NCBI GenBank assembly: GCA_963575645.1
Contig: OY754465.1
Location: 52,227,901-52,291,900 of the forward strand
From: Xanthostigma xanthostigma
Lineage: Eukaryota; Arthropoda; Insecta; Raphidioptera; Raphidiidae
Length of the DNA stretch: 64,000 bases
Direction: 5' to 3'
How positions within the stretch are numbered: the stretch's first letter is position 1; each line of letters starts with the position of its first letter. The notes under the pieces are model-generated. The model was not told where the DNA came from. It saw only the letters and a list, made by a program, of their open reading frames with translations, and did not search any database. The position numbers and the translations under genes were made by a program. Below, in pieces: positions 1-9,703 of the stretch.

Positions 1-9
1 GTCTAATGC

Positions 10-430
10 TGGGTTGCAGAAGGGATTGTTAAAAAATATGATTTGGCAATGACCTTAGATTGTTATCATCTAATTACAGTTTCCATACGTCAGGTGTAGT
101 CTAATGTTGTAATGAAACTCCCTGTCATCTAGATTACTAGAATATTTATAGACTACTGACAAAAAACCAAATGATTGTTCTATATCTATGAAAAAAGATC
201 GCTTTTCAAATTAAATTTTGATCAAAATGCGTAGAAAAAAATTGTTTCGAAGTGGAAACTGTACAATAAACGATGATAAATACAAAAAAAATATAGTTTC
301 AAGCAATTATTTTTTGAGCAGGATCGATTTAAAACTCTACAATGCTTTTCGTATGGAGAAATATGTACCTATATTCACAACCTAAGGCCATTGTCAAATC
401 AAATTATTTGACAACCCTTTCTGCAACTCA
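10..430. mobile_element. Non-autonomous DNA element with ~49-bp terminal inverted repeats
   Basis: Positions 10-58 (beginning TGGGTTGCAGAAGGG) and 382-430 are inverted copies of each other, so this is a ~420-bp TIR element with no coding capacity. A second, right-truncated copy in the same orientation lies at 13976-14370. Target-site duplication and superfamily are not clear. Confidence 0.7.
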
Positions 431-504
431 ATATGAAACCGTCAAGTCTAATCTTAATTAATTAATCTAATTCTGTCAAAATCAAACCAATCAATATTTT
501 TATT

Positions 505-536
505 GAAGAGTTATAATTAGACGTTAATCAAAGATT
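505..536 (+). repeat. Isolated ~32-bp retroelement end motif
   Basis: GAAGAGTTATAATTAGACGT and the following bases to TCAAAGATT match the terminal extension of the hairpin elements at 5438-5544 and 57102-57375. Here almost nothing of the adjoining arm remains, so it is read as a severely truncated copy of that family. Confidence 0.5.
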
Positions 537-558
537 CAAAGTTAATGTTAACTTTTAC

Positions 559-697
559 TCATATTTTATGTTGTTATCGTTCCTCTTATGTGAATTTGAT
601 AATAAATAATAACGGGAAATGGAACTTTATTCTGTACAATATTTTTATTGTACAGTATAAAGTTCCATTTCCCGTTATTATTTATTATCAAAAAAAA
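559..697. mobile_element. Palindromic insertion with 12-bp target duplication
   Basis: Arms 598-640 and 647-689 form a 43-bp inverted repeat with one mismatch and a 6-nt loop. The direct repeat GTTAACTTTTAC lies on both sides (547-558 and 698-709), so the whole is an insertion. No coding potential; the 73-codon frame across it is only the hairpin read through. A long variable duplication suits retrotransposition better than a cut-and-paste transposon. Confidence 0.65.
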
Positions 698-765
698 GTT
701 AACTTTTACGTAACTATCGATCTTTTTGAACATATATACCAAAGTATAGATCCCAGTACAAATTG

Positions 766-1256
766 AAGTAAAATATCACCAAATGTCTATCTACTCGATA
801 GAAGCAATAAGGAAACGTCTTGATATTTTTTAAGTTGCAATTAGGTTACGTACGAATTATAAGTGACGTGACAGATCCCCACTTGCCGTTTCGTGTCGTA
901 CGACCATAACGGAAGACGCTCCGTAGGGAACGCTAAATAAATTAACTTCTCTGCCAACAGTTTTTGTAAGATGTGCTGATGTTCATCTCAGACGGACCTT
1001 AACGGCCGTTATTGAATTATTTTAACATTTTTATAATTATAACCATTATACAGTTTTAATATTATAGTTATATTTTTAGGTTAGGAGTTGCAGTTGTTAT
1101 GTCTCTTTACAGCTTGAGAAGTTTCTTGGATGAGTTGAACTGAAATTAAGGATTTTATAGAACTTTACATGCTTGCCAGTTTGGGTCAAATCTTGCAATC
1201 AATATTTAGACTGGATCTAATTAAGTCAAAGCTTTGAAAATTTGCACAATGCATAG
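766..1256. other. No recognisable gene
   Basis: AT-rich DNA without a convincing open frame or a repeat that I can match elsewhere in the window. Confidence 0.6.
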
Positions 1257-1375
1257 ATCCAATATGGTGGATTACCCTTTTCTTCATCTCTACTGACATG
1301 GGTATCAAATCAATGAATTTGACGAGTGGCATACGATAAATTATATGACGTCATTGTTAAACCAATATGGCGAAT
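1257..1375 (-). repeat. Solitary diverged monomer of the 120-bp satellite
   Basis: Read on the minus strand this resembles the tandem unit at 11748-12275: GGGTATCAAAT, then TGACGTCA, then CCAATATGGCG occur in the same order and similar spacing. It stands alone here, so the unit is also dispersed. Confidence 0.55.
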
Positions 1376-2757
1376 GACGCATATTCGATCGATAATATAT
1401 GATTAGAATTAATCAATTAATTTCAATAAATTAACGTTTTAGTACTAAAAATGTTGAATGACAAAATAAAATATTGGTGAAAAAAGCTTTTAGAGACAAG
1501 TTTTTATTGCAATGTAGGTACTTACTAAAAAGGAAAACTTATTTTTAAAATAATTTTTAGTTTAAAAATAATTATAAAAGCGTAGGTTGTGACTAATAAA
1601 CGATCATAGAATTTAAAGCCCCCGCTTTTATTAGACTGAGAGCTATGGATGCATGAGCAAAATATGAATTCAGCCGAATTTTTTTTGAATAACCTTGTTT
1701 ATTACATAGTACTGATTACAAAAGTCCATCAAGCCCAGTCGCAATCTGTCAAGGAATTGTTTAGAACGAAATTATTTAAACAATTGCAAAATTTTTGCAT
1801 GTATTAATTTTTTTTTGTATTCTTTGAAACATTGCTAACACAAATGTATTTGTTACTTTTTATGATAAAATTAATATTTTCAGAGATTTGAGTGATTTCA
1901 GGTCATCACGATGTGTAGATATAATCCACATAAGAACCTCAATTACGGTCGAATTTCGACGACTTGGCGACCACTAATAATTATTAAACAGCCCAAAAAA
2001 ATCCATGTAAATATCTACAGACTTAGGTGAGAAATTGTGATTATAGACGCTCAAAAACTGGGTTCATTGGCGCCTATCTACGACTACATTTTACGATTTA
2101 TTCTTCTGTAGTTATAGTCAAAAAAAGAAGTGTTTAATGGGATGCTCTCGAGGAATAAAAAACTTTTATTGCTATTATTCGCCGTCAATGATCACTACAA
2201 ACTACTAGACACGTAATGCATAATTAATAATGCATCGAACGCGTTATTACAATGCACGGTCAATGCTGCACATATGCATTCCATATATAGCAATAACTAT
2301 TATATTGCGATCAATATATTCGATATCGCACATTAGATTTTACGGATAATATTATAATCGACGACGCTTATGTGATGCATGCAGTGATGCCATAATTAAC
2401 AATATCGAAGCACGTACAAAAAGAATAAAATATTCAGACACAGTCAAATATACGAAATTCAATTTAAATATAGAATTATTGTTAATTATTGAAGTTAATG
2501 AGTTACGCTTCCTTGAGAATTTCACAAAATCGACTTTTTTAGGGTGTAGATGAATATTTTTAAGCGTTTAACTATTCCAAAATTCAAACTAATACTGAAG
2601 TTATAGCAATAAGGAGTTCGTATTAGTCATAGAGCATTCAATCTGTTATTTTTTTCCGTTTTTCTCGAAACTACATTTTTTAAAACGTTCAAACGTCAAG
2701 ATCTACTCAACCGATTTGGTTAAAATTTACAACAATTATTTTCTGTAATATTATCTA
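1376..2757. other. No recognisable gene
   Basis: About 1.4 kb of AT-rich sequence with no usable open frame. Poly-A/T runs and short inverted words occur, but nothing I can assign. Confidence 0.55.
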
Positions 2758-2853
2758 CAATGTGACGTAGGATTTTTTTTGATTGGGTACCATGTTCAAA
2801 AGTTATACATTTTTCAAACTCAAATTTGAAAATTTTTATCCTACGTCACATTG
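2758..2853. repeat. Short stem-loop, 16-bp perfect arms
   Basis: CAATGTGACGTAGGAT at 2758-2773 is exactly reverse-complemented at 2838-2853. Likely the ends of a tiny TIR element of ~96 bp. A weaker inverted pair (around AAATCAGCAAG) follows at about 2909-2976. Confidence 0.6.
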
Positions 2854-3454
2854 TGGCTATTTTCCTTTTAATAAGGACTTTTTTATGTTTCTGACAATGC
2901 CTAACAAAGAAATCAGCAAGAATTTTCAGAAGAGGGTCCTACTGGCTACTGATCAGTAAAAATCCTTGCTGATTTCATATCTCCGCCATTTTTTTATTTT
3001 TTTTAATCGTAAATATTGCAAATTGTTCGTAAAACTACTATATTAGCCTGTATATATAAGTAAAATAAGGATCACTGAGCGCCAAGGAGGAGTTAGGGGA
3101 GTTGACGCGCAAAAAAAAATATGTCCTTCCAACTTTTTGCCGCCTGGTAAATAAGCTATTTAAGTAATTTAGAGCATTTTTTCTTATATGGGACTATATA
3201 GGCGGAATTTGGACTTATTTTAAGATAAGGGGGATAAAAAATGTCAAAGATGGTAAAAAATGGTTAAAAATTAAAAAAATTTCTGCTGCTTTGTTTTTAG
3301 GTTCTGTTAAGGCCAAATGACCGGGAAATACCAGCGGCAGAACTTTTTGATCAATTGCATCCTCCCCAAGCCACTCCTAAGAAAGTGTAATTCATAATAA
3401 ATTATCATGGACTATATTACAATAATTTGTACAATTTACCATCTCAACTTGCAT

Positions 3455-3540
3455 TGCGGCCCTGATGATGAAAATATATTTTTCGAAACGTTGGCCACAA
3501 GCGATACTCTGGTAAAGATTATTTTTCAATTGTTCTTCAA
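3455..3540 (+). other. Penelope-like / hammerhead-like sequence motif
   Basis: CTGATGA (3462-3468), a potential stem GAAAA/TTTTC and then GAAAC follow each other in the order of a hammerhead ribozyme core, a motif carried by Penelope-like retroelements. A T is inserted between core and stem II, and I could not build good stems I and III with a cleavage site, so it is at best a degenerate relic. The flanks (2990-4200) hold no gene. Confidence 0.3.
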
Positions 3541-4206
3541 TCAAATAAATCTCCTTCAAAGTGGATTTATACTGTAATCTAGAGATGTTCTTAAAATAGA
3601 GGTTTCACTGTATTTTATATCTCGAGTTTGAGTTGCATATTCTATAGGTTCAAATAAACCTTTTTGCCAGTAAATTTATGATGTTTACTGTACTAATAGT
3701 TTGAAATTGAAAATCCATTTAATAGTTCCAGCAATCAATATCAGAGGGTTAATAATAATTAGAAGTTACAATGGCGGTTGTCATGGCAACCGGGTAAACA
3801 AAGACGTCATTATTAAATGGGCTCTGCTTCATTTATTGATCCAATTCATTTGTAATATTGTTTATGTAACAGCTCAAAAAAAAAATTTCTCTCTTTTATT
3901 TCACGACGGTATGAAATCACTGTCACTTATTGAGGAATCGTTTTCTTAGAAAAGAGGTCACTCGATGAATTAAATGAAATGTGAGTATAGTGAATGTCCC
4001 ACGCTTTTAAGCTTTATAGAAGAGAAAGACATTTATTTTCTACTTTTAGTGCGTTGAAATAAACGTTTTTTAATTATTTTTTTGCAATACATATTATTAT
4101 TCTCAATCTGCTAACGTAAATGGGAAGGTCAATATAATATTTGCAGAGAGAGAGAGTATGTATTAATAAATCTTACAGTTTGTCACCCGGATGAAACCGC
4201 TAATAA
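3541..4206. other. No recognisable gene; short GA run
   Basis: AT-rich sequence. A frame of 82 codons at 3701-3949 resembles no family and has no promoter or splice context that I can see. A short GA microsatellite lies near 4146-4156. Confidence 0.5.
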
Positions 4207-4723
4207 TCTAAATATATGTAAAAGGAAACCGTGACTGATTGACTGACTGATTGACCGACTGACTGACTGAACTATCAACGCACAGCTCAAACCACCGGAC
4301 GGATTGAGTTGAATTTTGGCACACAGATATAGTTATTATGACGTAGGCATCCGCTAAGAATGGACTTTTGAAAATTCAACCCCTAAAAGAGTGTAACAGG
4401 GGTTTAAAATTTGCATTAAGAAATCATATAAGATAGATGTTTCAATTCGAAAATGCGCAGGATTACTCCTGTCAACAAATAAATAAACACGTGTTTCATG
4501 CTTTTCCAGAAACCACCCCTTCAGAGGGTGAAAAGAGGTAAATAGTCTAAAAATCAACATGGGTGTCATTTTCAAGGTTTGTCAGGACGTTGATCACGTG
4601 AATGTCATTAATTTTGAAATTTATTAGAGGGGGTCTACGTCGAGAAGGGAGTAACTATGCCAAATAATGGGAATGCATCCGTGTTTCGTCTCAATCGCGT
4701 GCGAAGCCACGGGTAACGGCTAG
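4207..4723 (+). mobile_element. Non-autonomous Helitron, 517 bp
   Basis: Starts with TC (TCTAAATATATGTAAAAGG) after A and ends with CTAG before T, as Helitrons do at AT targets. A run of GACTGACT repeats follows the 5' end. The 3' end contains the GC-rich GAAGCCACGGGTAACGGCTAG typical of small arthropod Helitron-type repeats. There is no Rep/helicase coding. Confidence 0.6.
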
Positions 4724-5424
4724 TTTAAAAATAAATCAGTTGTAACTGGCATGACATTTAGATTGTAAATTGAAATAATCAGATTTTTCATTCTCGTTTT
4801 ACTGCCGTAAAAATGCATTCACCTTCGAGTTCCACTTATATCTCTATCAGCGATCGAAATGGGTCATATTCTGAAATTGATGATAAAGGGAGAAAGGAAG
4901 AAGATTACAGGTGATATTTTCTTCATATATGCATACTTCGATAGGATTCAATCAGTTTAATGTGGCAATATGTGAGCATCGAGTCGGTATTGTCTGTCAA
5001 CTGTGATTTCAAACTTGCTCGAGCAATAAAAATGTTCGTTATTTGGGATTGGCTTGAAAAGGGAAACATTTTATGTTCGTTCTCAAACGAATCAACAAAG
5101 TTCATTACTCTTTGAGCTTACGGATTGACTTTTGAAAGAAGGCAACTGAGTTCAAATTTCTATTTTTATAAACTTGTACCGTTCAAGACTTTACTATTTT
5201 AATTTGGATTTTTCTTTCGGTTTTCGGATTAACTATTCAAAATTAAGCTTAGACTTTAGTTTTTACTCGACTATGGCAAATAAAGCAGAAAGAGGGTTGT
5301 GTGGTCGGCACCTCATGTGGAAACGGTGTGTTAGAAGAGCTTGTAAAACCGTATTACATACCCAGTTAAACTCAAAACGAGTTAAACAAAAAAAAGCTTA
5401 TCTTTATAATACTCTATTTAAAAC
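4724..5424. other. No recognisable gene
   Basis: A frame of 102 codons (5174-5482) runs into the hairpin insertion at 5438, so its C-terminus is repeat sequence. Its basic stretch matches no family I know. Treated as non-coding. Confidence 0.5.
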
Positions 5425-5437
5425 AAACTCTTTAAAA

Positions 5438-5544
5438 GTAAATAAAATTGTCGACCAATTTTTCTCAGACCATTTGGTCTGAGAAAAATTGGTCGACAAT
5501 TTTATTTACTTGAAGAGTTCTATTCAGACGTTAATCAAAGATTT
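5438..5544. mobile_element. Palindromic Penelope-like mini-insertion with 13-bp target duplication
   Basis: GTAAATAAAATTGTCGACC is followed by its inverted copy, forming a near-perfect hairpin (about 5438-5503), then by the extension GAAGAGTTCTATTCAGACGT to 5544. Both sides carry AAACTCTTTAAAA (5425-5437 and 5545-5557). Inverted arms, a ~32-bp one-sided extension and a long variable duplication are the layout described for Penelope-like retroelements; the family call is inference. Confidence 0.6.
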
Positions 5545-5837
5545 AAACTCTTTAAAACGTCGAAATCCTTAACTCTAAGTTGGTTTACCTTGTTGCTCAT
5601 ACAATGATACACTCTAAATAACGACACACCCATTCTAAACGACAACAACACGGCATCATTAAGCGACAAAGAGTACTTGTTTGTTATTTCGTTGCTTTGT
5701 TGTCGGCATCATGCGTACCGAAATTCTAAGAAATTCGTTCTTTTGTTTGTTTTTGTTGGGATTATCTTTCTTATGTTTAGCTCAGCTGCTTATCGATAAG
5801 TTATCATATCCTTAGTACATCCTTGCAAACTGTGAAC

Positions 5838-5969
5838 ATGGCGAGTAAAAGAAAATATTTGCGTATTGACGAAAAAGTTTTATTAAAACGCGCAATAGAG
5901 GCGGAAGAAAAAATAAGTAATGTTGGAAGACGCTTTGGATTCAGTCGCTCGACCATATTGCTCAGTTAG
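5838..5969 (+). pseudogene. Tigger/CENP-B-like N-terminal DNA-binding domain fragment
   Basis: ATG opens a 43-residue peptide starting MASKRKYLRIDEKVLLKRAI and continuing through a helix-turn-helix segment with GRRFGFSRSTI. This is the start of the CENP-B N-terminal domain of pogo/Tigger transposases, which binds the element ends in the nucleus. The frame hits a stop just before the nested Helitron, and the DDE catalytic domain is absent. The same segment, frameshifted, occurs at 26812-26930 and 48307-48422. Confidence 0.7.
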
Positions 5970-5984
5970 AAATTTTATATATTA

Positions 5985-6600
5985 CTAGCGGTCCTGCCCA
6001 GTTTCACCCGGGTGCAAAAGAACGAATGGGGAAGGAAGGGACATGAGTACACACATTCATCTTAGTTTACCGAGATGAATGTTGTGTCCAAATTTCATGA
6101 TGATCGGAGTTACCGTTCAAAAGTTTTTGTCGATAAAGAGCAGTATTTAAACTTTTTTTAACTAATATTTTTTTTAAATGAATTAAATAAAATTAAAATA
6201 AATTTAAATGTAAGCCTTAGAAGAAAGCAATGTAAAAAATAAAAAAAAATAAAAATATATTCACCCAACGTGGGGCTCGAACCCACGACCCTGATATTGA
6301 CAGTCGCATGCGCTACCGATTGACCTACTTGAGGTTGTGTTCTTTCATCACTAATATGAGTATATCTAGTTAGTGCATTTCACATGAATAGAAGCTCATT
6401 TTTGAGATACTTTTTGCAACATTTTTCATTAAAGCTCCGCTCCTTATGGTCGTAGCGTAATATTATATAGCCTATAGCCTTCCTCGGTAAATGGGCTATC
6501 CAACAAAAAAAAAATTATTCAATTTGAACCAGTAGTTCCTGAGATTAGTGCGTTCAAAGTTCAAACAAACAAACTCTTCAGCTTTATATATTAGTATAGA
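5985..6600 (-). mobile_element. Non-autonomous Helitron carrying a tRNA-Lys-like segment
   Basis: On the minus strand it begins TCTATACTAATATATAAAGC and ends in CTAG (5985-5988 on plus). A GGGTGAAAC hairpin region lies just inside the 3' end. Copies of the same family are at 17715-18365, 38154-38498, 60413-60772 and, partial, 63409-63571. Only this copy and 17715-18365 hold the tRNA-like insert. Confidence 0.8.
6262..6334 (-). pseudogene. tRNA-Lys-derived pseudogene inside a Helitron
   Basis: The minus strand follows tRNA-Lys(CTT) closely in the D-arm (AATCGGTAGCGCATG) and T-arm (GTGGGTTCGAGCCCCAC). The anticodon loop is altered and the acceptor ends no longer pair. A and B box-like words survive. 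Confidence 0.7.
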
Positions 6601-6732
6601 TGAGTAAATATAGGTACATTATAGTAAAAAAATATTAATGGATTATTTCTTCTCTCCGTTTAACGACAACTCTTAATAACGCCACAAAGTGCACAGCCCC
6701 TTGAGTGTCGCTATATATAGAGTTTACCACTG

Positions 6733-6988
6733 TATATAAAATTCCGATGTGCGTGTGCTCGTAATGCTTCTCCTCCTAAACGGCTTGACCGATTTTGATG
6801 AAATTTTTTGTACGTATAGTGTCACGTGGGTGGCTCTTAGCTATAGTTGCACCCGGTAGGTGGCGTTGTTGTCGAGATCCAGAATTTGTTTTTAATTTTC
6901 CGACCAAATTTTTTAATTTTTTTTTGTGTTGGTTTCTTACATAAAAAATATATCTATAAATTAGGGTGAAATCGGACCGGGCCGCTAG
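6733..6988 (+). mobile_element. Second small Helitron abutting the Tigger end
   Basis: TATATAAAATTCCGATGTGC resembles the 5' end of the Helitron at 15696-15916, and both share CGGCTTGACCGATTTTGATG. The 3' end GTGAAATCGGACCGGGCCGC is followed by TAG, giving CTAG at 6985-6988. The 5' TC is not preserved where it joins the Tigger end. Confidence 0.55.
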
Positions 6989-7530
6989 ACTTTTATAAAT
7001 TAAAACTTCAATCGGTTGACAAAATTAACGCGTCCGTTATTACTATTTCCATATCAAATTGAACGGGTCGTAGTCATTGTAGATTGAACACAGTAGGTTA
7101 AGCATTTGTTACGCGGTTTATCCGATCGGTTGGTTGGTAACATTAATATCTGCACAAATTTGATTCTCCCGGCGGGAGAATGCGTTTATCTAAAAATCGC
7201 ACGGTGCTGTGAACAGAACGTACAGTGATGGCGAAATAACGGGGATGAGATTCACATTTAGGGTGTAAGGAAATGTTTATCGAAAACTTTTCATGTGAAA
7301 CATCTAATGGCGCGTTTGGTTGGGAGTAAAAACGTGCTATTGGCGCGACACTTTTATGGGAGGACGTTACGTAAGTGTGCATTGGAATAAACATTGCTTT
7401 TGTTGAAGGCACAATCTACATAACAGTGCGAAATTTAGTTGGAAGTATTTCGTTAGATGGACAGCGCGTAACGCTTGCTTTGTGTATGCGTTGGATTATA
7501 ACTTGACTTTTGTTAAAGGCGACAACTAGA
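6989..7530. other. No recognisable gene
   Basis: Several minus-strand frames of 70-90 codons occur here, but they overlap the start of a degenerate minisatellite and match no family. Confidence 0.5.
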
Positions 7531-7690
7531 TGACGGCAAAATTTAGTTACAGGGTGAAATTTGATTACAGGGCGATATTTAGTAAGTAGAATTTTGTTAG
7601 TTAACAGGGCGAAATTTATTAGATGACAGAGCAAAATTTAGTTACAGGGTGACATTTAATTACAGGGCGATATTTAGTTACTACAATTTC
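7531..7690. repeat. Degenerate 18-19 bp minisatellite
   Basis: About six to eight copies of a unit like TTACAGGGCGAAATTTAG (for example near 7549, 7568, 7604, 7623, 7641 and 7660). One earlier stray copy is near 7421. Confidence 0.75.
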
Positions 7691-7769
7691 GCTTTTTGTT
7701 TCACATCTGCGCTAGGGCCTAGGGGTTCCACGACGGCTCACTTCAATTTATTAAAAAAGCTTAAAAGTG

Positions 7770-7802
7770 CAGTGATGTCAAAGATACGGCCCGCGGGCTG
7801 CC
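7770..7802 (+). repeat. hAT-like terminal sequence
   Basis: CAGTGATGTCAAAGATACGG followed by CCCGCGGGC looks like the end of a hAT transposon. No matching right end was found, so only the terminus is called. The next ~770 bp (to 8573) hold short frames without family resemblance. Confidence 0.4.
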
Positions 7803-8573
7803 TCCCAAGGGCGTAGATACGGTGGGGGGGTAAAGTGGGTAATTATAATAACGCCACACTTGAAGCGGTGGAACGTAACGCCTCATCAAATGATTTTACT
7901 AGTCATAAAATTTTCGTACCGGGCCTTATAACTCAAAATCGTTTCTTAAGGAGTAAACTCCAGAGACGAAATCTTCAAGTTATAGATCGAGTAGTGCCTT
8001 GCTTGTACAATTTAGATGTGAACAAAGAATATGTATCGAAAACGCTGAGCGTTACCTCAATAATAAAATATCGGTTGTAGGTTACATGTGTAGGTTATAC
8101 GGTACAGATATATATTGCGTATATCACTCCGGCCATTGCCTGTTTACAGTCGAACGCATTGATACGGTATTAGGTATCTACCTACACAGTGTTACATGAA
8201 TATCATGTTTGTGTATACAGAGTGCTTCAACGTGAATTTATCACACTTGTGACACCATTTTTACTGCGTTGCATAGCGCATTGGCATAGCTGGATTGGCA
8301 AAAACTTTAGATAAATAATAGAAAGGGATGTATACATTTTTTGCTGCCCGCAACTAATCACATTCTAAATAACTTACGACACCGGTGAAAACAAATCCAT
8401 ATCTATGTTGCCAAACTGCAAATGAACATTCAATGATGTAATTGCAAAGATTAATAGAAATGACAGTTTTTCCTATAATGTCACAGCTCGTACATAACTG
8501 CATTTATGTTCTAGAAATTTTGGTACAAAACTCATCTTTTTCCACTTAAGAAATACAATGTAAAACTCTATAT

Positions 8574-9066
8574 TGTGGAACGGGGTCGCTAAATTATGTA
8601 CAAAGAAATATTTACAACACACAACACAGAGTTTATCAGCGCAATTGTCTATTCACTATAAGTTATTTATCTAGAACCACTCACTAGAGTTATATTTATT
8701 TTCACAGATTAACGGAATTTATGTTGTAATGCCAGAGCAAGCACAATTTATGTAACACAATTATCTGTAACCGACTGTACGTCCACTCACTGTTAACACG
8801 CTGTAACTGACTGAACTCGCTTCCTTCTTCTGGCCGCCTTTTTATAGATTTTGGTCTATGTTCTAGAACGTTCGAATTGAGATTTCCTGTCCTCTCTACG
8901 CGTTCGGGTCTCCTATGTCCGGTGCTGGCTACCTGCATTCATTGTTGCTTGTCTTTACATGCGTGGGAGCCTCTAACGGTCCGATTTCCGTTACCTGCTT
9001 TCATTGTTTGTCCGTTGACCTTCGAGCATTTTGTAGACTTTTCTAGAAACTCACATAGGCGCAACA
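8574..9066 (-). mobile_element. Solo LTR (minus strand)
   Basis: Minus strand: starts TGTTGCGC, contains a promoter-like CTATAAAAAGGCGG, then TCAGT-type initiator words, AATAAATA further on, and ends near CCACA. A related copy is at 58520-58993, with the same TTTTTATAG promoter block. No gag-pol lies nearby. A target duplication was not found, so the ends are approximate. Confidence 0.6.
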
Positions 9067-9189
9067 TTGTGGGGTAAAATGCGCAACAATACATTAAATG
9101 AATTATTACAAAACCGACTCATTGTTAAATAACTGTTTAAGTAGTAACCTAAATCCTAATAATATAGTATTATAATAACATCATGTACC

Positions 9190-9365
9190 GCTCGGTCTCC
9201 TTCAATAGCAGAATACCACCGTCAAAGCGACATACTTTGTTAAAAAAGAGTTATTTACGGTTATTGTAACTGTAGAACAATCATTTTTTATTGTTAACTT
9301 ATCTTCAACAAAGTTTGTCTTTTTGACAACGGTATTGGCTATTCAGCTATGTAAGGAGACCGAGC
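9190..9365. mobile_element. Small TIR element
   Basis: GCTCGGTCTCCTT at 9190 and its inverse AAGGAGACCGAGC at the right end head ~70-bp imperfect inverted arms (AAAGTATG/ACAAACTTTG and AGTTA words recur). The total is ~176 bp with no coding. Confidence 0.65.
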
Positions 9366-9703
9366 ACGGTCTATCGTAATACGATAGATATATAATTTTC
9401 TCAAAGTAAAACAATTATTTTTTTATATGATTTTTAGTGATATTTCAACTTGTAGTTGGGGGGAAAGATTTTTAGGTGTTGGCAACCCTGGTATGGGTGA
9501 CTATGTAAATTGTAAACCAAACAAACAAATTTCTACGTTTTAAGGAGGTTGATCCGTTACAGTCCCAATCAAAAGTAAGTCGAATTCTAAATGGGAACTT
9601 TTATAGTTTATAAGTCGATGATACCAATAAATTATTGTCATAAAGGCATAAATAAATATTTTTTTTTTATATTAATTAATTATTTCAGTACTTTATACTT
9701 ATA

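Larger units (their letters stand above)
5425..6732 (+). mobile_element. Tigger/pogo-type element, host of two nested insertions
   Basis: Matches the shorter copies at 21973-22429, 26812-27220 and 48307-49041 (those on the opposite strand). The right end AGTTTACCACTG is followed by TA, the mariner/pogo target. The left end is truncated or diverged. A hairpin retroelement (5438-5544) sits in its left subterminal region and a Helitron (5985-6600) in its coding remnant. Confidence 0.75.

Noticed and set aside
5174-5482. 102-codon open frame
   Set aside because: The C-terminal part is hairpin-element sequence and the N-terminal part is unlike any family.
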